64,000 nucleotides of DNA from Buddleja alternifolia (GCA_019426215.1 CM033393.1:9396046-9460045), one strand, 5' to 3'. Counted from the stretch's first letter, positions 11,917 through 22,949 are shown. Translations and numbers: made by a program. Notes: a model not told the origin generated them from the sequence alone.

Positions 11917-14900
11917 TAATAATTACGAGAGAACTAGAGGCCAAACATAGTTGGTTGTTGATTTACCACCAAGTGGTATCAATGGTGGTGGAAATCTCTA
12001 GAGAATTTTTTTTCACTGTCCGTTCAGACGTGGATGCGACTGTGTAAAATCACTAGAAGATATTTTTTTTCTTTCACTGTCCGTCCAGACGTGGTTGCGA
12101 CTGTGGACGCTGAACGGTCGATAGAAGTGGCCGAGTTTTTCCCACACCAACTGGTCCATCTCCTCTAGTGAGTATTGCTTGAACTGCTGTCTTCCCTTGA
12201 TGATGCCAAGAAGGGGGAAGAAGAGAAAGAAAAGCAGTTTAAGGAGACGAGAAGGAAAAGCCTTTTTGAAAAGGAAGAAAGAGAAAGAAAAACCTTTTTA
12301 AAAAGAAAGAGAAAGAAAAGGAAGGTAATCATTGTTTCAATATAAATCATTTACGCTTTCAATTCTATATATATGAATGAATGATTTATTGCTGAAACAT
12401 CTTGTTGAAGCTAATCTAACATTAGCTAACTTATCTAACTTTCCAAGCGTTAACTTATTTTATTTTGGGCTTTTCTTTGAACTCTTAAACTATAAAAGAG
12501 TTATAAGAGTTAAGGTCTTGACATCATCAAAAGGGGGAAATTGTTAGGAATTTCATGTTAGATGTTTTGATGATGACAAGATAGGATTTCATGTTACACC
12601 CCAAAAGAATGTAAGTTTATGTTTTCATAGAAATATTGTATAAGCGTTTGAAAGTTTACTTATTTGGTTAGGCTTGTAATTTTTGTCTTTATAGATTTTA
12701 GATTATGTGATACCAAATCATTAATAGAATTCTGTGTGAGTCTATTAAGTGATGAAGTTGAAGATCAGCATCTGGAATCAAAAGAAAATGAAGATTTGTT
12801 CCAAGCGTCCAGCGCTTACTATTCACGCATTACTATTCAAGCGCTCAAGCGTCTAGCGCTTACTATTCACGCGTTACTATTCAAGCGCTCAAGCGTCCAG
12901 AGACTCAAGCGTCCAGCGCTTATTATTCACGCATTACTATTCAAGCGCTAAGCGCCTGTGGAATCGTGATACTATTCATCCGTCACTATTCAACATACTA
13001 TTCAAGAGAACACTCCCCAAGCGCCTATTGAATCGTGATACTATTCATCCGTCACTATTCAACATACTATTCAAGAGAACACTCCCAAGCGCCTGGTGAA
13101 TCGTGATACTATTCATCCGTCACTATTCAAGTATTACTATTCACACGATACTATTCAACACTCAAGCGTCCAGCGCTAACTATTCAAGAATACTATTCAC
13201 GACTATTCAGGGGAACAGTATTCAAGCGCTCAAACCTTCAAACGTACTATTCATATGAACAGTATTTTCAAGCGCTAACAGAATAGTATTACTATTCAGG
13301 AGTTACTATTCAAGCATCACTATTCAAGCGCCAGCTGAATAGTTCTACTATTCATGTGAACAGTTTTCGGCGTCTTGTGAACAGTGCTACTACTCAAGCA
13401 ATTATTTCCAACGGAAATAAAGACAAGGTGCATTAAACAATGGATAAAGTGCATTAAAATATGAGCACTATCACATGGGCAAGCTACCTTTTGACCAAGA
13501 CTTGTCAGATTCCAAAAAGCAAGAAAATGCCTGACTATTTAATATAGCCAAATGTCAGGAATGTTAGAGACAAGGAATGTTTAGGGAACCGTGCTCCTAA
13601 TTGTGTCCAACGGACAAAATTCCAAGAAACACGTAAGTAGTACCCTTTCAGCAAAAACAAGGGTGGTGACAAGCGAGACAATAGTGAAAAGAGACCGAGA
13701 TCACACGCTCATATACACTGAAAAAGGTCCAAACTTTGCTGATATTATTTGAGAGAAAAGGCTTAGAAACTCCATAGCCGAAATCCTTCAAGCCTCTCAA
13801 ATACATTCCAAAGAAAGTCACCAATATCTCAAACATCTTTTTAGAAGAACCCTACACTATTACTGAGATATTCCAAGTTGTTTGAACTTCCCAAAACCAA
13901 ACAAAACCGTTACAAAAATCCTCAACATCTTTCATCTGAGTGAGAAAGTTTGTTGATTCACAAGCAGTATTTTTGTGTAAGAGAAGCTTGTTGAAGTTGA
14001 TCTCTATTGGAGCTGAAATCTGTGTGATCAAGGAGTTCCGAGATCGGTTGTAACTTGCATTATTTCTGGGTGAAAGAAGCAAGGGGATATATGATCTTTA
14101 TTGGAGCTTAAATCTGTGTGACCAAGGAGTTCCGAGATCTATATCCAATCTCTCTCTATTTTGTAGAAGTCTCTGTGTGACTCTTCGATAATCATCTTAG
14201 TGGAAAACCTCCCTGATAAAAGGAGAAGAAGGACGTAGCTGGGATTACATCACCCAGTGAACTTTACAAATATTTTGTGTCATTTACTGTTTTATTGCCT
14301 TACATTATACTGTCATATTATATCTTGAAAAGGCATTTAAAACTAATAAGCGACTAATTGGTTAAAACGAACGCTAAGCTATAAAAACATTTCCGCTGTG
14401 CTAACTCTGCCCTACTTTGGTAAGCGTTGAAATCACCGAGTCTAAGTTAACGTTTCTCAAGCGTCACATCCAGCGCTTAAACTTGTCAAGCGTTCAAATA
14501 CTTCAAAGTGATACGAATTTTTAAGAAGTCGAAAAAGACTTCAGGGTCTATTCAACCCCCCCCCTTCTAGACCCTTTCGTATACCACTTGGGATCAACAA
14601 AAATTGTATTAGAACAAATAACTTTTATACGAATAATTTCTTGAAACTATAATTAAAATAATATAATTAAACTAACCTGTATACAACTCCATGTACAGGC
14701 CTTGTTTTTTGATTTGATCTTTTGGTTGTTTTTATTTGCTCGAAACATCAACACAGCGCTGTTAAAAACATCAAAAATCAAGGAAATATGTCAATATCAA
14801 GCAAATATATATATATGAAGTCTAGTTATAATATATATACTTTAAACTTAATATTAAATATAATATAATGGATACATTTAATTGAATGATTAAACTTACT

Positions 14901-16083
14901 GATTGATCATATCTTTCATATCATGTCGGTTATTTGGATTACCGTGCAAAGAATCCAAATAATAAACGATCTCTTTAATTGGATCAATCACGAGCAACAA
15001 CCAATGGCCCCTAATCAGCATATTCAAAAGAAAAATTTTAAATTAGTTATGCCTACGTAACAAATTTTACAAAATAACAATGTGTCTTTAGTAGCTCACC
15101 CGGAGTTGTAAGGTGCAAGAAACAACTTCCCCTTCAGTGCACTAGCTATCATAGTATTTGCTATATATTGCGATTTGTCAACAAGCTGCGTGGGAGTAAT
15201 TCCTGCTCCCGCAGATATAGAATGTGGGCTAAGGAACCCGAATTTATTTTGTTTTTGTTCGGGGACCACGTGATTAACCCACAAACACCTACAATTGAGC
15301 ATAAAATAAATTTGAGTAACAAAAATAAACATAGTTCAAATTAATGCAGTAAAATAATTTAATTAAAAGCTTACTTTTTATTAATTAATATTTAAAAACT
15401 TACTTGATGTAAGCAGTAATGATAGAGGCTCCTATCTGTTCTTTATGCACAAAGTCACCGATCTCCTCCCGCCCAATATATTCTGGAAAGGGGATATTGA
15501 AGATTTCCTCGGGTATGTCTATCCGGATAGTGTTATCAGCAGCCATCATCCCAAAGAACCTTTCAAGAATTGCAAGTGAATTAGGGGGTGGAGCAGGAGG
15601 GTTGGCCACTAGAGAAGGAGGGTTGGCCACTAGAGGTGTATTTTTGACATGTGAGTGCTTCATCATCTCTGATTTGCTTTTTCCGAGTGATGATTTGGAT
15701 TTTCCGAGAGACTATAAGCAAAAGAAAACAAAACGTGGGCGTTATCAATGAAAGTATATTTATTAACATTAAACAATTGTTATAATTTAATAATGACTAG
15801 CTATTAATAATTACGTACCGATGCATCACCGACAATCACAAGACTCTTAGGCCAAGCAACCATGTATCCCACAGCCTCAGATACTGTGAACACTCCTTCA
15901 TCATCGAGAGGGACTGGTAAGGGTGCAATATCTTCAATTGCAATGTCAATCGACACTTTCACGAGGTGGGAGGCTAATGGACATGTATGCAATGTTCTAT
16001 CCTTTGGTTGATTGTACATTGTTCCTCTTGCCACCAAACGATAACACGGTGTAGAAAGTGCTAATTGACACTGCACCACATCT

Positions 16084-16119
<36 letters not shown>

Positions 16120-17800
16120 ATTATATTAGAAAATGTTGTATATCATACAGAAATATAGGATTGTAAGTTACATTATCACTAAACAATATGCTTTTCATTA
16201 ATTACCTGAGGAAGGTCTTTCACTTCTGGGCAGCTATCTTTCAAAGAAACCGCCTCTTCTGTATGTGGCTGCTGCGACGACCCAGACGCCTTATGCTGCT
16301 CAAACTCGCGTCGCAATTCGAATAGTGATTGAGTGAGCATTTGAACCGTGTCTTGCAAGTTATCAATCATCGTATTTTTTGAAGGCTTTGAATCCGAAAA
16401 GTAATATGTTTGGGATACCCCAAAGCCTACACCCCTAACTCGACCCGGATGCTCCTTCTTTTTAAGAGCTATAGCCAGTATATCATTCCGGGTCTTCTCG
16501 GGTCCACTGTGGCTACCCTCCTGTGATAAGCTTTCCTGTAATAATACATTTAAAAAATACAAAAATTTGTTATTTTAAAATTATTTTTAAAAAAACATAC
16601 AACACACTATATAACTAAAATTGCAAATAACTCACCATTGATTCCACTACTCTTTTAACATTGACATTATCAATCTTGTTCTGGCTGTCAGAATGTGCAA
16701 CCCTCCACACTAGTGCTCGTGTCACCTCTGTGACATCTGACCCAGCATCCTTTCTTTTATGCTTCTATATAAGAAAATTTGTAATTAAGGAAATTTGATT
16801 AGAAAATTTGTAAGGAAATTTGATTAGAATTACAACTTGTAACGAACTACGTACCTCAATATACTCCACTTGAGCATATCCAAGACGTGATGCCCTATAA
16901 GGATATTCAGGTTCCTTTGCTCTTTCCCGATTTTCCTTACGTATTTGTTGTTCATTATATAATCAAGGCATTAGTCAATGTATATAGTTTCAAATAAATT
17001 AAAATGAAACCATAAATTAAAATAATTACCTGAAAATCTTCACTTTGGCGTATTTCTACAAATTTTGTCCAATCTTCTTGAGATATACGATATTTTTCGG
17101 GTGGGCTTGAATTAATGTTCCCATCATCATCCTCTACCCAGATTCTGGTCAAGTAGCTCCTGTAGTTTCGACCTAGCTTCCCAGCCTCGGCTAAGACGAA
17201 CTTCTGTCTACTTTCGTCAATATCAAAGGCCAACTATAAAAAACAAAGAACAAAGTATATAAAAAATGTTAATTTAGAGAAAAAAAACTACATTTACCAA
17301 TTAAAAACATAATATATAATAACTAACTTACAGCTATTTCATTCCAAATGGCATATTTTATTGCTGCAGGGACGCTGCGCCAATCACTGATAGTAATAGG
17401 GACCCTGTCACGAGCTATCACGCCAATGTAACCAACAAAAGTTGATTTATTTGGGTCAACTGGTTGACCATACTCGTTCCAACCAACTTGTAGCTTTATG
17501 CCTTTACTTTTGGCCTTTATTACTTTCTTCATTGCTGTAATACCTCTCCGTATCTCACTTTCAACACTTGGGTTTGCAGCACCTCCAGAATCCATCTACA
17601 AGATTTCATAAGTGAAAATTCAAATATTTCAACAACAACAAACGAAAATAAATATATATGCATTAATCACATCATTAATCAGTTGGATCATATAAATCAC
17701 ATCAAAAAGTACAAAACCAAATATTGATAAGCTTACATTGGTAGTGGTCGTCGTGGTAGTGGCGGAGGAGAGGGTGACTGTGGTGGTATACGGTATTGAC
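8151..17800 (-). CDS. CACTA second gene: Transposase_24-like region joined to a Ulp1 (C48) cysteine protease, multi-exon
   Basis: Exons inferred from open frames and GT/AG borders (minus strand): 17737-17800, 17332-17595, 17030-17233, 16855-16935, 16636-16761, 16206-16535, 15819-16081, 15404-15711, 15100-15288, 14900-15010, 14677-14758, 8353-8448, 8151-8261. The first may be untranslated; ATG at 17595 is a plausible start. Exons 2-5 resemble the plant En/Spm Transposase_24 family (KFVLAEAGKLGRNYRSYL, YPYRASRLGY). Exon 6 is coiled-coil-like (QMLTQSLFELRREFEQH). The end carries a Ulp1-like triad: GHWLLLVIDP (His), YYLDS (Asp), and DCGFFVMKFM (Cys) after a conserved Gln. The predicted role is desumoylase-like proteolysis, target unknown. 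A 6.1-kb LTR element lies in the intron between 14677 and 8448, in opposite orientation, leaving the exon frames intact. The gene starts about 150 bp after tnp2. Exact borders, especially 16935, are uncertain. Confidence 0.72.
8474..10535 (+). repeat. 5' LTR of the gag-only element
   Basis: 2062 bp, unusually long for such a small element. About 8745-9300 is a degenerate minisatellite built from CTATTCA and CAAGCG words (for example CTATTCAAGCGCTCAAGCG and GAACAGTATT). Small frames in this LTR recur in the 3' LTR and are not genes. Confidence 0.92.
10538..10549 (+). other. Primer binding site (tRNA-Met type)
   Basis: TGGTATCAGAGC, two bases after the LTR end at 10535. It matches the complement of the plant initiator tRNA-Met 3' end used by many Copia elements. 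Confidence 0.9.
10650..11495 (+). CDS. Copia-type Gag (DUF4219/UBN2-like), 281 aa, no zinc knuckle
   Basis: ATG at 10650, about 100 bp after the primer site. The N-terminus FARVPKLTQSNYDSWK with KVKAFTYL is the DUF4219-like start of Copia Gag. Residues about 105-240 fit the UBN2 capsid region (TTKEIWDKLAIICGG, AKERFNSFKMQPNETLEQL, IFRSLPSRFLMKT). Copia Gag normally continues into a CX2CX4HX4C nucleocapsid and then pol. Here the frame ends after a Lys/Glu-rich tail, and no CCHC motif or pol follows. It could package the element's own RNA or act on a partner's particles; which is inference. The frame is fully open, consistent with a young copy, and the long antisense frame across 10829-11437 is a shadow. 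Confidence 0.88.
   Translation: MAFARVPKLTQSNYDSWKVKAFTYLCSCDDEMCDIISDGPIQILKVITRAPGATEATPGDYVAKPKHEWSPDERRRANLDNVGRNALYTAIGDNDNLFNKVKSCKTTKEIWDKLAIICGGSAQIKENKFSIAKERFNSFKMQPNETLEQLDARFTSLITELASLGMELTNKEMVNKIFRSLPSRFLMKTTAMRESQMLEILTPEHVFSELRTFEFELGAISDKSTESGALIANIKNKGKSVSEAEATESSEEKEMDLLVKKFKKFLRYEKRKSCSSFQDEV
11496..12541 (+). other. Interior of gag-only element after gag: repeats and polypurine tract, no pol
   Basis: Holds a TA microsatellite (about 11886-11912) and a second copy of the primer-site string CAAGTGGTATCA (11970-11981) inside a CCACCA...TGGTGG inverted repeat. There are also two imperfect copies of CACTGTCCGTYCAGACGTGG (about 12013 and 12077), a GAAAGAGAAAGAAAA-rich stretch, and the polypurine tract AAAAGGGGGAAA (about 12529-12540). 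No open frame resembles retroviral enzymes. Confidence 0.8.
12542..14599 (+). repeat. 3' LTR of the gag-only element
   Basis: Direct repeat of 8474-10535. Differs by scattered substitutions, one extra repeat stretch near 12895-12940 and a 19-bp absence near 14405. Confidence 0.92.
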
Positions 17801-17952
17801 CTACAAAAGCAAAAAAATACAGAAGTTAGTGTAACTCATTCACTAATATAATATTACAAGCTGGTTCAATATAATTTACACTTTAACTGCATACTTAACA
17901 AAAGAGTTCAAATAAGTTACTCATATAATTATCAAATAAGTTCAAATACCTT

Positions 17953-20900
17953 TCATCGTTTTCTTTTTGTCGCTGGTTTACTAATCTTTTGTGATCCCTC
18001 AGTACGACCATTTTGTTTAGTACGCCGACGAACAGAAGGATTAATCCATATCCCTTCTTGGTGATCTTCTCGCATATACAATTCATCATCACTGATATCC
18101 AAGTCACCGTCACTATTTGTGGATTGTGAACCACCTAAGATAGGATTTCCTCCATCATCTTCATTATATAGGCCATCATCCTCAATACAAGTATTTTTGT
18201 TTGCCGATAAAACAATGGACCACCTCTTATCGACAGGATCGGTGACAAAAAACACTTGTTTAGCTTGAGATGCCAAAATGAAAGGTTCATCTTTGTATCC
18301 CACCTTTTCAAGGTCTACTCGAGTAAAACCTATTTCACTATCATCGACACCATTTTTATGGTCAACCCACCTACACCCAAATACAGGCACCCGAAACCAA
18401 CTGTAGTCCAGCTCCCATATACGTTCAATCACCCCATAATATGGTAAAGTGGCATAGATAGGGCTATTATCTTTCGCACTTGAGATATGCATTGCTTCAG
18501 CTACAAGACTCACCCCACTATTCTGCATTGTACTCCGTTCATCTTGGTCTTTTGTATAAAATGTGACACCATTTATACGATAACCCGAATGACAAAATAC
18601 GAATCTGCCCGGGCCCACCGACAACCGTGCCAATTTATCTGAAACTGAAAGTGAATTCTCATTTTGTTTCTCTTGAATACACTTTCGGAACCAATCGATA
18701 AAACTCTTGTTATGTTCTCTTGAAATCCAACTTTCATTTTTACTTGAATTTATTCTCCTAAGTTGGTCCTTGTGCTCTTCAACATATGGCTCAACCTCAT
18801 CGGTGTTGTGGAGCACATATAGGTGTGCCTGATCCTTTTGTGTGCTAGGAACACTCACTAATTGCTTTCCAATTACGCTTTCTCCTTCTGTTCCCCCCCC
18901 CCCCACAACAGGAGACTTTTGAAGCTCTGCAACGTTAGAATCATTCAGATATTCTGTGCAAAATGTAATAGCTTCATCAACTATGTACCGCTCAACAATG
19001 CAACCTTCCGGCCGGCTACGATTTTTCACATAGCCTTTCAATACCTTCATATAACGCTCAGCCGGATACATAGATCTCATAAAAGCTGGTCCACAAAGTT
19101 GTGTCTCTCTAACCAAGTGAATAGGTAGGTGAGTCATTATATCAAAAAACGCGGGTGGGAAATACATCTCAAGCTCACACAAAGTGAGGACAAGTTGTTT
19201 CTGAAGTGCAGGCAATTGTTCAGGATCAAACACCTTGCTCCACATTGCTTTGAAGAAGAAACACAATCTAGTTATCGTTTCTCTCACCTTTTTTGGCAGA
19301 ATGGCCCGTAAAGCAATTGGTAGCAAATGATCCATGATTACATGACAATCATGAGTCTTCATATGCTTTAGCTTCAAGTCCTTCATTGATACAAGACTGC
19401 TAATGTTTGAAGAATACCCTTCGGGAACTTTCACTCCACAAAGAAACTCACATAATGCAATTTTTTCTTTTCTAGATAGCGTGTGAGCTGCTGGAGGTAA
19501 ATAAGTACGTTTTCCCTTCATTGTTGGTGCCAATTTACCTCTTATCTTCATTTCAACTAAGTCCAACCTTGCCTTTACTCCATCTTTTGTCTTGCAGGGC
19601 ACATTTAGAAGAGTACCAATGACACTATCAAACACATTTTTCTCAATATGCATTATATCAAGAAAATGTCTAACATGTAAAGATTTCCAATACGGCAAAT
19701 CAAAAAAAATTGACCTTTTTTTCCACCCAGTTTTTGCAAGGCCGCCTGCAAAAGTCTTTCCGAACTTGATATCCAAGTCTTTTACATTCTCAAACACCTC
19801 TTCACCGGTCAAACACTTAGGAGCTCGACATTCTTCTATGCTCCCATTGAAAGCTTTCTTCCACCGACGATATCGATGTTCTCGATTCAACCATCTTCGA
19901 TGCCCTTGGAATGCATATTTCTGAGAGTGTGGGAGTCTATATTGATCTGTACTCTTGACACATATGGGGCATGCACATTGCCCATGTACACCATATCCCT
20001 CGAGATTAGCTCTTGCTGGAAAATCATTGATTGTACTAAACAACATAACTCTGAGATTGAAGCTCTCTTTTCTAAACCCATCATACACTTTAATGCCGGT
20101 CTCCCACAACTCTTTCAAATCCTCAATTAAAGGGGCCAAGTAGACATCTATATCATTTCCAGGTTGTTTCGGCCCGGAAATTAGTATAGGCATCATAATA
20201 TGCTCTCGCTTCATGCATCGCGAAGGGGGTAGGTTGTAGATCATCAAAATCACCGGCCATGTACTATGTGAGCTACTTTGCAAGCCATGTGGGTTCATTC
20301 CATCTGTAGCCAATACAAGGCGTAAATTTCTTGGTTCTTCCCTAAATTCAGGGAAATCATTATCGATCTTTTTCCATTGAGGAGAATCTGAAGGATGTCT
20401 AATCTTGTTATCTTCAATCCCTTGTTCAAGCCTTCTATCAGCATACCATGTCAAGTCCTTGGAAAACGCTTCACTACTGTACATGCGTCTAAATCTAGGT
20501 ATTATGGGCAAATACCATGCTGTTTTGACAGGAGCAGATCCATTCTTCTTGTACCGTGAGGTGCCACATTTGGGACACACCGTCAATGATGCATAGTCCT
20601 TTCTAAACAAGATGCAATCATTGAAACAAGCATGTATCCTCTCATATCCCATGCCAATTGCAGTTAACATCTTCTTAGCCTCATAAGTACGATTAGGTAA
20701 CACATTATCATCGGGTAACATACTTTTTAATAGACCAAGTAAGTCTGTGAAACTCTTATCACTCCACCCATTGTTAGCTTTTAACTTGTAGAGGTTTAGG
20801 ACTGCTTTCAATCTTGTGAAATTACTACCACTATACAGGGGTGTCTTTGAATCACTTGTCAAATTGTCGAACATCTTGGGACAATTTCGCAAATCCTCCT

Positions 20901-21231
20901 CGATCACATTGGTCATCTCCTCCAAACGATCAGGCTCATAATCATCCATGTCAAAATCTACTGATCGATATGATGTATCACCCAAATCAGCTGAGGTGGC
21001 ACTGCTTTCACCGTGTCTTGTCCATCGTGTGTAGCTTTTATCAATTCCATTACACACCAAATGATCTTCCAAGTCACGTGGACTAATTCTCTTTCCAAAA
21101 CAACAACGTAAACATGGACAACTAATCCTAGTCGGATCCGATGCATGCTCAACCGCAAAGTCGATGAATTCTTTCACCCCTTTCCCATATTGCTCCGACA
21201 TACGATCCGCTACAATCCAACTTCGATCCAT
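17953..21231 (-). CDS. CACTA transposase, tnp2 family, 1092 aa
   Basis: A single open frame with ATG at 21231 and stop at 17953, the length of full plant tnp2 proteins. Residues about 1-75 form the transposase-associated domain (CPCLRC, DHLVCNGID, Y.RW..HGE). Residues about 265-545 form the tnp2 core, with candidate catalytic acids at ATDG (about 310), NDFPA (about 403) and HIEKN (about 530), and a CACPIC insert near 419-424. Residues about 600-765 match DUF4218 (HLPIHLVRE, MYPAERYM, NRSRPEGCI), and about 880-1000 match DUF4216 (YYGVIERIWELDY, FGCRWVD). The C-terminus is basic (KPATKRKR), possibly a nuclear signal. It should cut CACTA ends in the nucleus. The ATG follows TTTAG, so an upstream untranslated exon is possible. 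Nothing visible is broken. Confidence 0.92.
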   Translation of the reverse strand: MDRSWIVADRMSEQYGKGVKEFIDFAVEHASDPTRISCPCLRCCFGKRISPRDLEDHLVCNGIDKSYTRWTRHGESSATSADLGDTSYRSVDFDMDDYEPDRLEEMTNVIEEDLRNCPKMFDNLTSDSKTPLYSGSNFTRLKAVLNLYKLKANNGWSDKSFTDLLGLLKSMLPDDNVLPNRTYEAKKMLTAIGMGYERIHACFNDCILFRKDYASLTVCPKCGTSRYKKNGSAPVKTAWYLPIIPRFRRMYSSEAFSKDLTWYADRRLEQGIEDNKIRHPSDSPQWKKIDNDFPEFREEPRNLRLVLATDGMNPHGLQSSSHSTWPVILMIYNLPPSRCMKREHIMMPILISGPKQPGNDIDVYLAPLIEDLKELWETGIKVYDGFRKESFNLRVMLFSTINDFPARANLEGYGVHGQCACPICVKSTDQYRLPHSQKYAFQGHRRWLNREHRYRRWKKAFNGSIEECRAPKCLTGEEVFENVKDLDIKFGKTFAGGLAKTGWKKRSIFFDLPYWKSLHVRHFLDIMHIEKNVFDSVIGTLLNVPCKTKDGVKARLDLVEMKIRGKLAPTMKGKRTYLPPAAHTLSRKEKIALCEFLCGVKVPEGYSSNISSLVSMKDLKLKHMKTHDCHVIMDHLLPIALRAILPKKVRETITRLCFFFKAMWSKVFDPEQLPALQKQLVLTLCELEMYFPPAFFDIMTHLPIHLVRETQLCGPAFMRSMYPAERYMKVLKGYVKNRSRPEGCIVERYIVDEAITFCTEYLNDSNVAELQKSPVVGGGGTEGESVIGKQLVSVPSTQKDQAHLYVLHNTDEVEPYVEEHKDQLRRINSSKNESWISREHNKSFIDWFRKCIQEKQNENSLSVSDKLARLSVGPGRFVFCHSGYRINGVTFYTKDQDERSTMQNSGVSLVAEAMHISSAKDNSPIYATLPYYGVIERIWELDYSWFRVPVFGCRWVDHKNGVDDSEIGFTRVDLEKVGYKDEPFILASQAKQVFFVTDPVDKRWSIVLSANKNTCIEDDGLYNEDDGGNPILGGSQSTNSDGDLDISDDELYMREDHQEGIWINPSVRRRTKQNGRTEGSQKISKPATKRKR

Positions 21232-21750
21232 CTAAATTCTCAATTAATTAAATTAAATAATTTTAACATCAGTTGATAGTTAAATTAATTAAATAAATTT
21301 ATTTTTAATTTATTTCGTATTATTCTATAAAAAATTCGGCAGAGTAACGACGCAAATATTTCTACCAAGTTCTCGACTTAATCTTCTCAGTGGGTTGTAA
21401 CCAACAGAAGTCGAATCTTACGATCCGCTAAAATCTCAACAGGGAAACGACGCAAAAAATACTACCAATTTCAACCACAACAAACCCAACACTCTAATCT
21501 TTCACCCACAACGAACACAAAACGATACAAAAATATTGATCACCAGTTGGATCACATAAAACATCATATTTCCAGGGGAACAACTACAAATATTGATCAC
21601 CAGTTGGATCACATAGATCACATAAAAAACTACAAATAAAGCATCATATTATAAATATTGATCACCAATTGGATCCAAAAGCACATAAAACTACAAATAA
21701 ATTAAAGCATCACGATATAAAGTTTTTGGAGCTTCTCGGTTGTGCAGAAA
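21232..21750. promoter_or_regulatory. Upstream region of the CACTA transposase gene
   Basis: AT-rich and non-coding. Contains three short repeats of ATTGATCACCARTTGGATC (about 21535, 21593 and 21657). It separates the transposase start from the 186-bp tandem repeats and the right terminus, so the promoter is expected between here and 22950; I cannot assign a TATA box with confidence. Confidence 0.45.
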
Positions 21751-22308
21751 GCTGTGCGCGTCTTCACGAGAAAATTCATAAATAATTGTAGAAAGCTCGG
21801 ATTCATGAACCGTTTTCTTCCTATGAAACTAGACACATAGGGCTATCCACACATATATCTCACATACTCAGTAGATGTCTAGAAAAAAGCAGATTTGTAT
21901 TCAAAGTTAGAGAAAAATCTGTCAATTTTCAAAACAGCTGTGCGCGTCTTCACGAGAAAATTCATAACTCATTGTGGAAAGCTCCGATTCATGAACCGTT
22001 TTATTCATATGAAACTAGACACATAGGGCTATCCACACATATATCTCACATACTCAGTAGATGTCTAGAAAAAAGCAGATTTGTATTCAAAGTTAGAGAA
22101 AAATCTGTCAATTTTCAAAACAGCTGTGCGCGTCTTCACGAGAAAATTCATAACTCATTGTGGAAAGCTCCGATTCATGAACCGTTTTATTCATATGAAA
22201 CTAGACACATAGGGATATACATACATATATCGAACATACTCATGAGATGCCTAGAACAAATCAGATTTGCATTCAAAGTTAGTAAAAAATCAACTACAAC
22301 ATAATAAC
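21751..22308. repeat. 186-bp tandem repeat, three copies
   Basis: Units begin GCTGTGCGCGTCTTCACGAG at 21751, 21937 and 22123, so the period is 186 bp. Units 1 and 2 are nearly identical and unit 3 diverges in its last third. Because 186 is a multiple of three, a frame stays open across it, but no homology supports coding. It lies between the right terminus and tnp2, in the expected promoter or leader. Confidence 0.9.
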
Positions 22309-22949
22309 AAAAATCCACTATATAATTTATAAAACCCCAATTAACATAACATGATATATATAACAATAATTAACAAATTAACATATAACCTACATTATAT
22401 ACATCACAAAATCCGAATTAACATAACATTAATATATAACAAACAAGAAATTAACACATAACCTAAATTTAATATATACATAATATATATATATATATAA
22501 CTTAACATATATAAACATATATATATATATATACCTATAAAGAGAGAGAGGAGGAGAGTGGTGGGTCACGGCGGCGGCGGCGGCTGCTTGGGCGGCGGCG
22601 GTTTCGGGTGGTGGTGGAGGTGGTGGCGACGGGACGGGGGCGGTTTAGGTTAGCTTGAGAGTGAGGGAGAGAGTATAGAGAGAGAGAGTAGAGTATAGGG
22701 AGAGAGATCGAGTAGAGAGATAGAGAAAAATCAAATGGGGCGGCGGCGGCGGCGGATTGTGGTGGTGGTGGAGACGATGGCGGGGGCGGTGGTGGAGAGT
22801 GAGAGAGATAGTAGAGTAGAGAGAGAGAGTAGAGTAGAGAGTGAGAGAGATAGTAGAGTAGAGAGAGAGAGTAGAGTAGAGAGTGAGAGATAGTAGAGAG
22901 AAATGAGGGGGAGAGCTCGGTTTTTGGGGGGAAAAAAGGGAGGGAATTT
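22309..22949. other. TA-, GGC- and GA-rich tracts in CACTA right arm
   Basis: AT-rich with TA microsatellites to about 22535, then GGCGGC stretches (22568-22610, 22739-22755) alternating with GAGAGAGTAGAGT repeats (about 22670-22900). The same GGC/GA pairing occurs in the small CACTA derivatives (1255-1330, 31175-31440), suggesting common descent of this arm. Confidence 0.75.

Larger units (their letters stand above)
8474..14599 (+). mobile_element. Gag-only non-autonomous Copia-type LTR retrotransposon
   Basis: LTRs 8474-10535 and 12542-14599 (TGTTAGG...ATCAACA) flank a 2-kb interior with a primer site TGGTATCAGAGC (10538-10549), one gag ORF (10650-11495) and a polypurine tract AAAAGGGGGAAA just before 12542. 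No protease, integrase or RT is present. Exact 5-bp duplication AAAAT at 8469-8473 and 14600-14604. The LTRs are highly similar, with a few substitutions and short indels in the minisatellite and near 10330, so insertion is recent. It would need enzymes from a related Copia. It lies in an intron of the CACTA protease gene, antisense to it. Confidence 0.93.

Noticed and set aside
15419..15751. 110-codon plus-strand frame within the CACTA second gene
   Set aside because: Antisense of a protease-gene exon (15404-15711), with no independent support.
21972..22304. Open frame of 110 codons across the 186-bp repeats
   Set aside because: It exists because the period is divisible by three and no stop happens to occur; no homology or conserved start.
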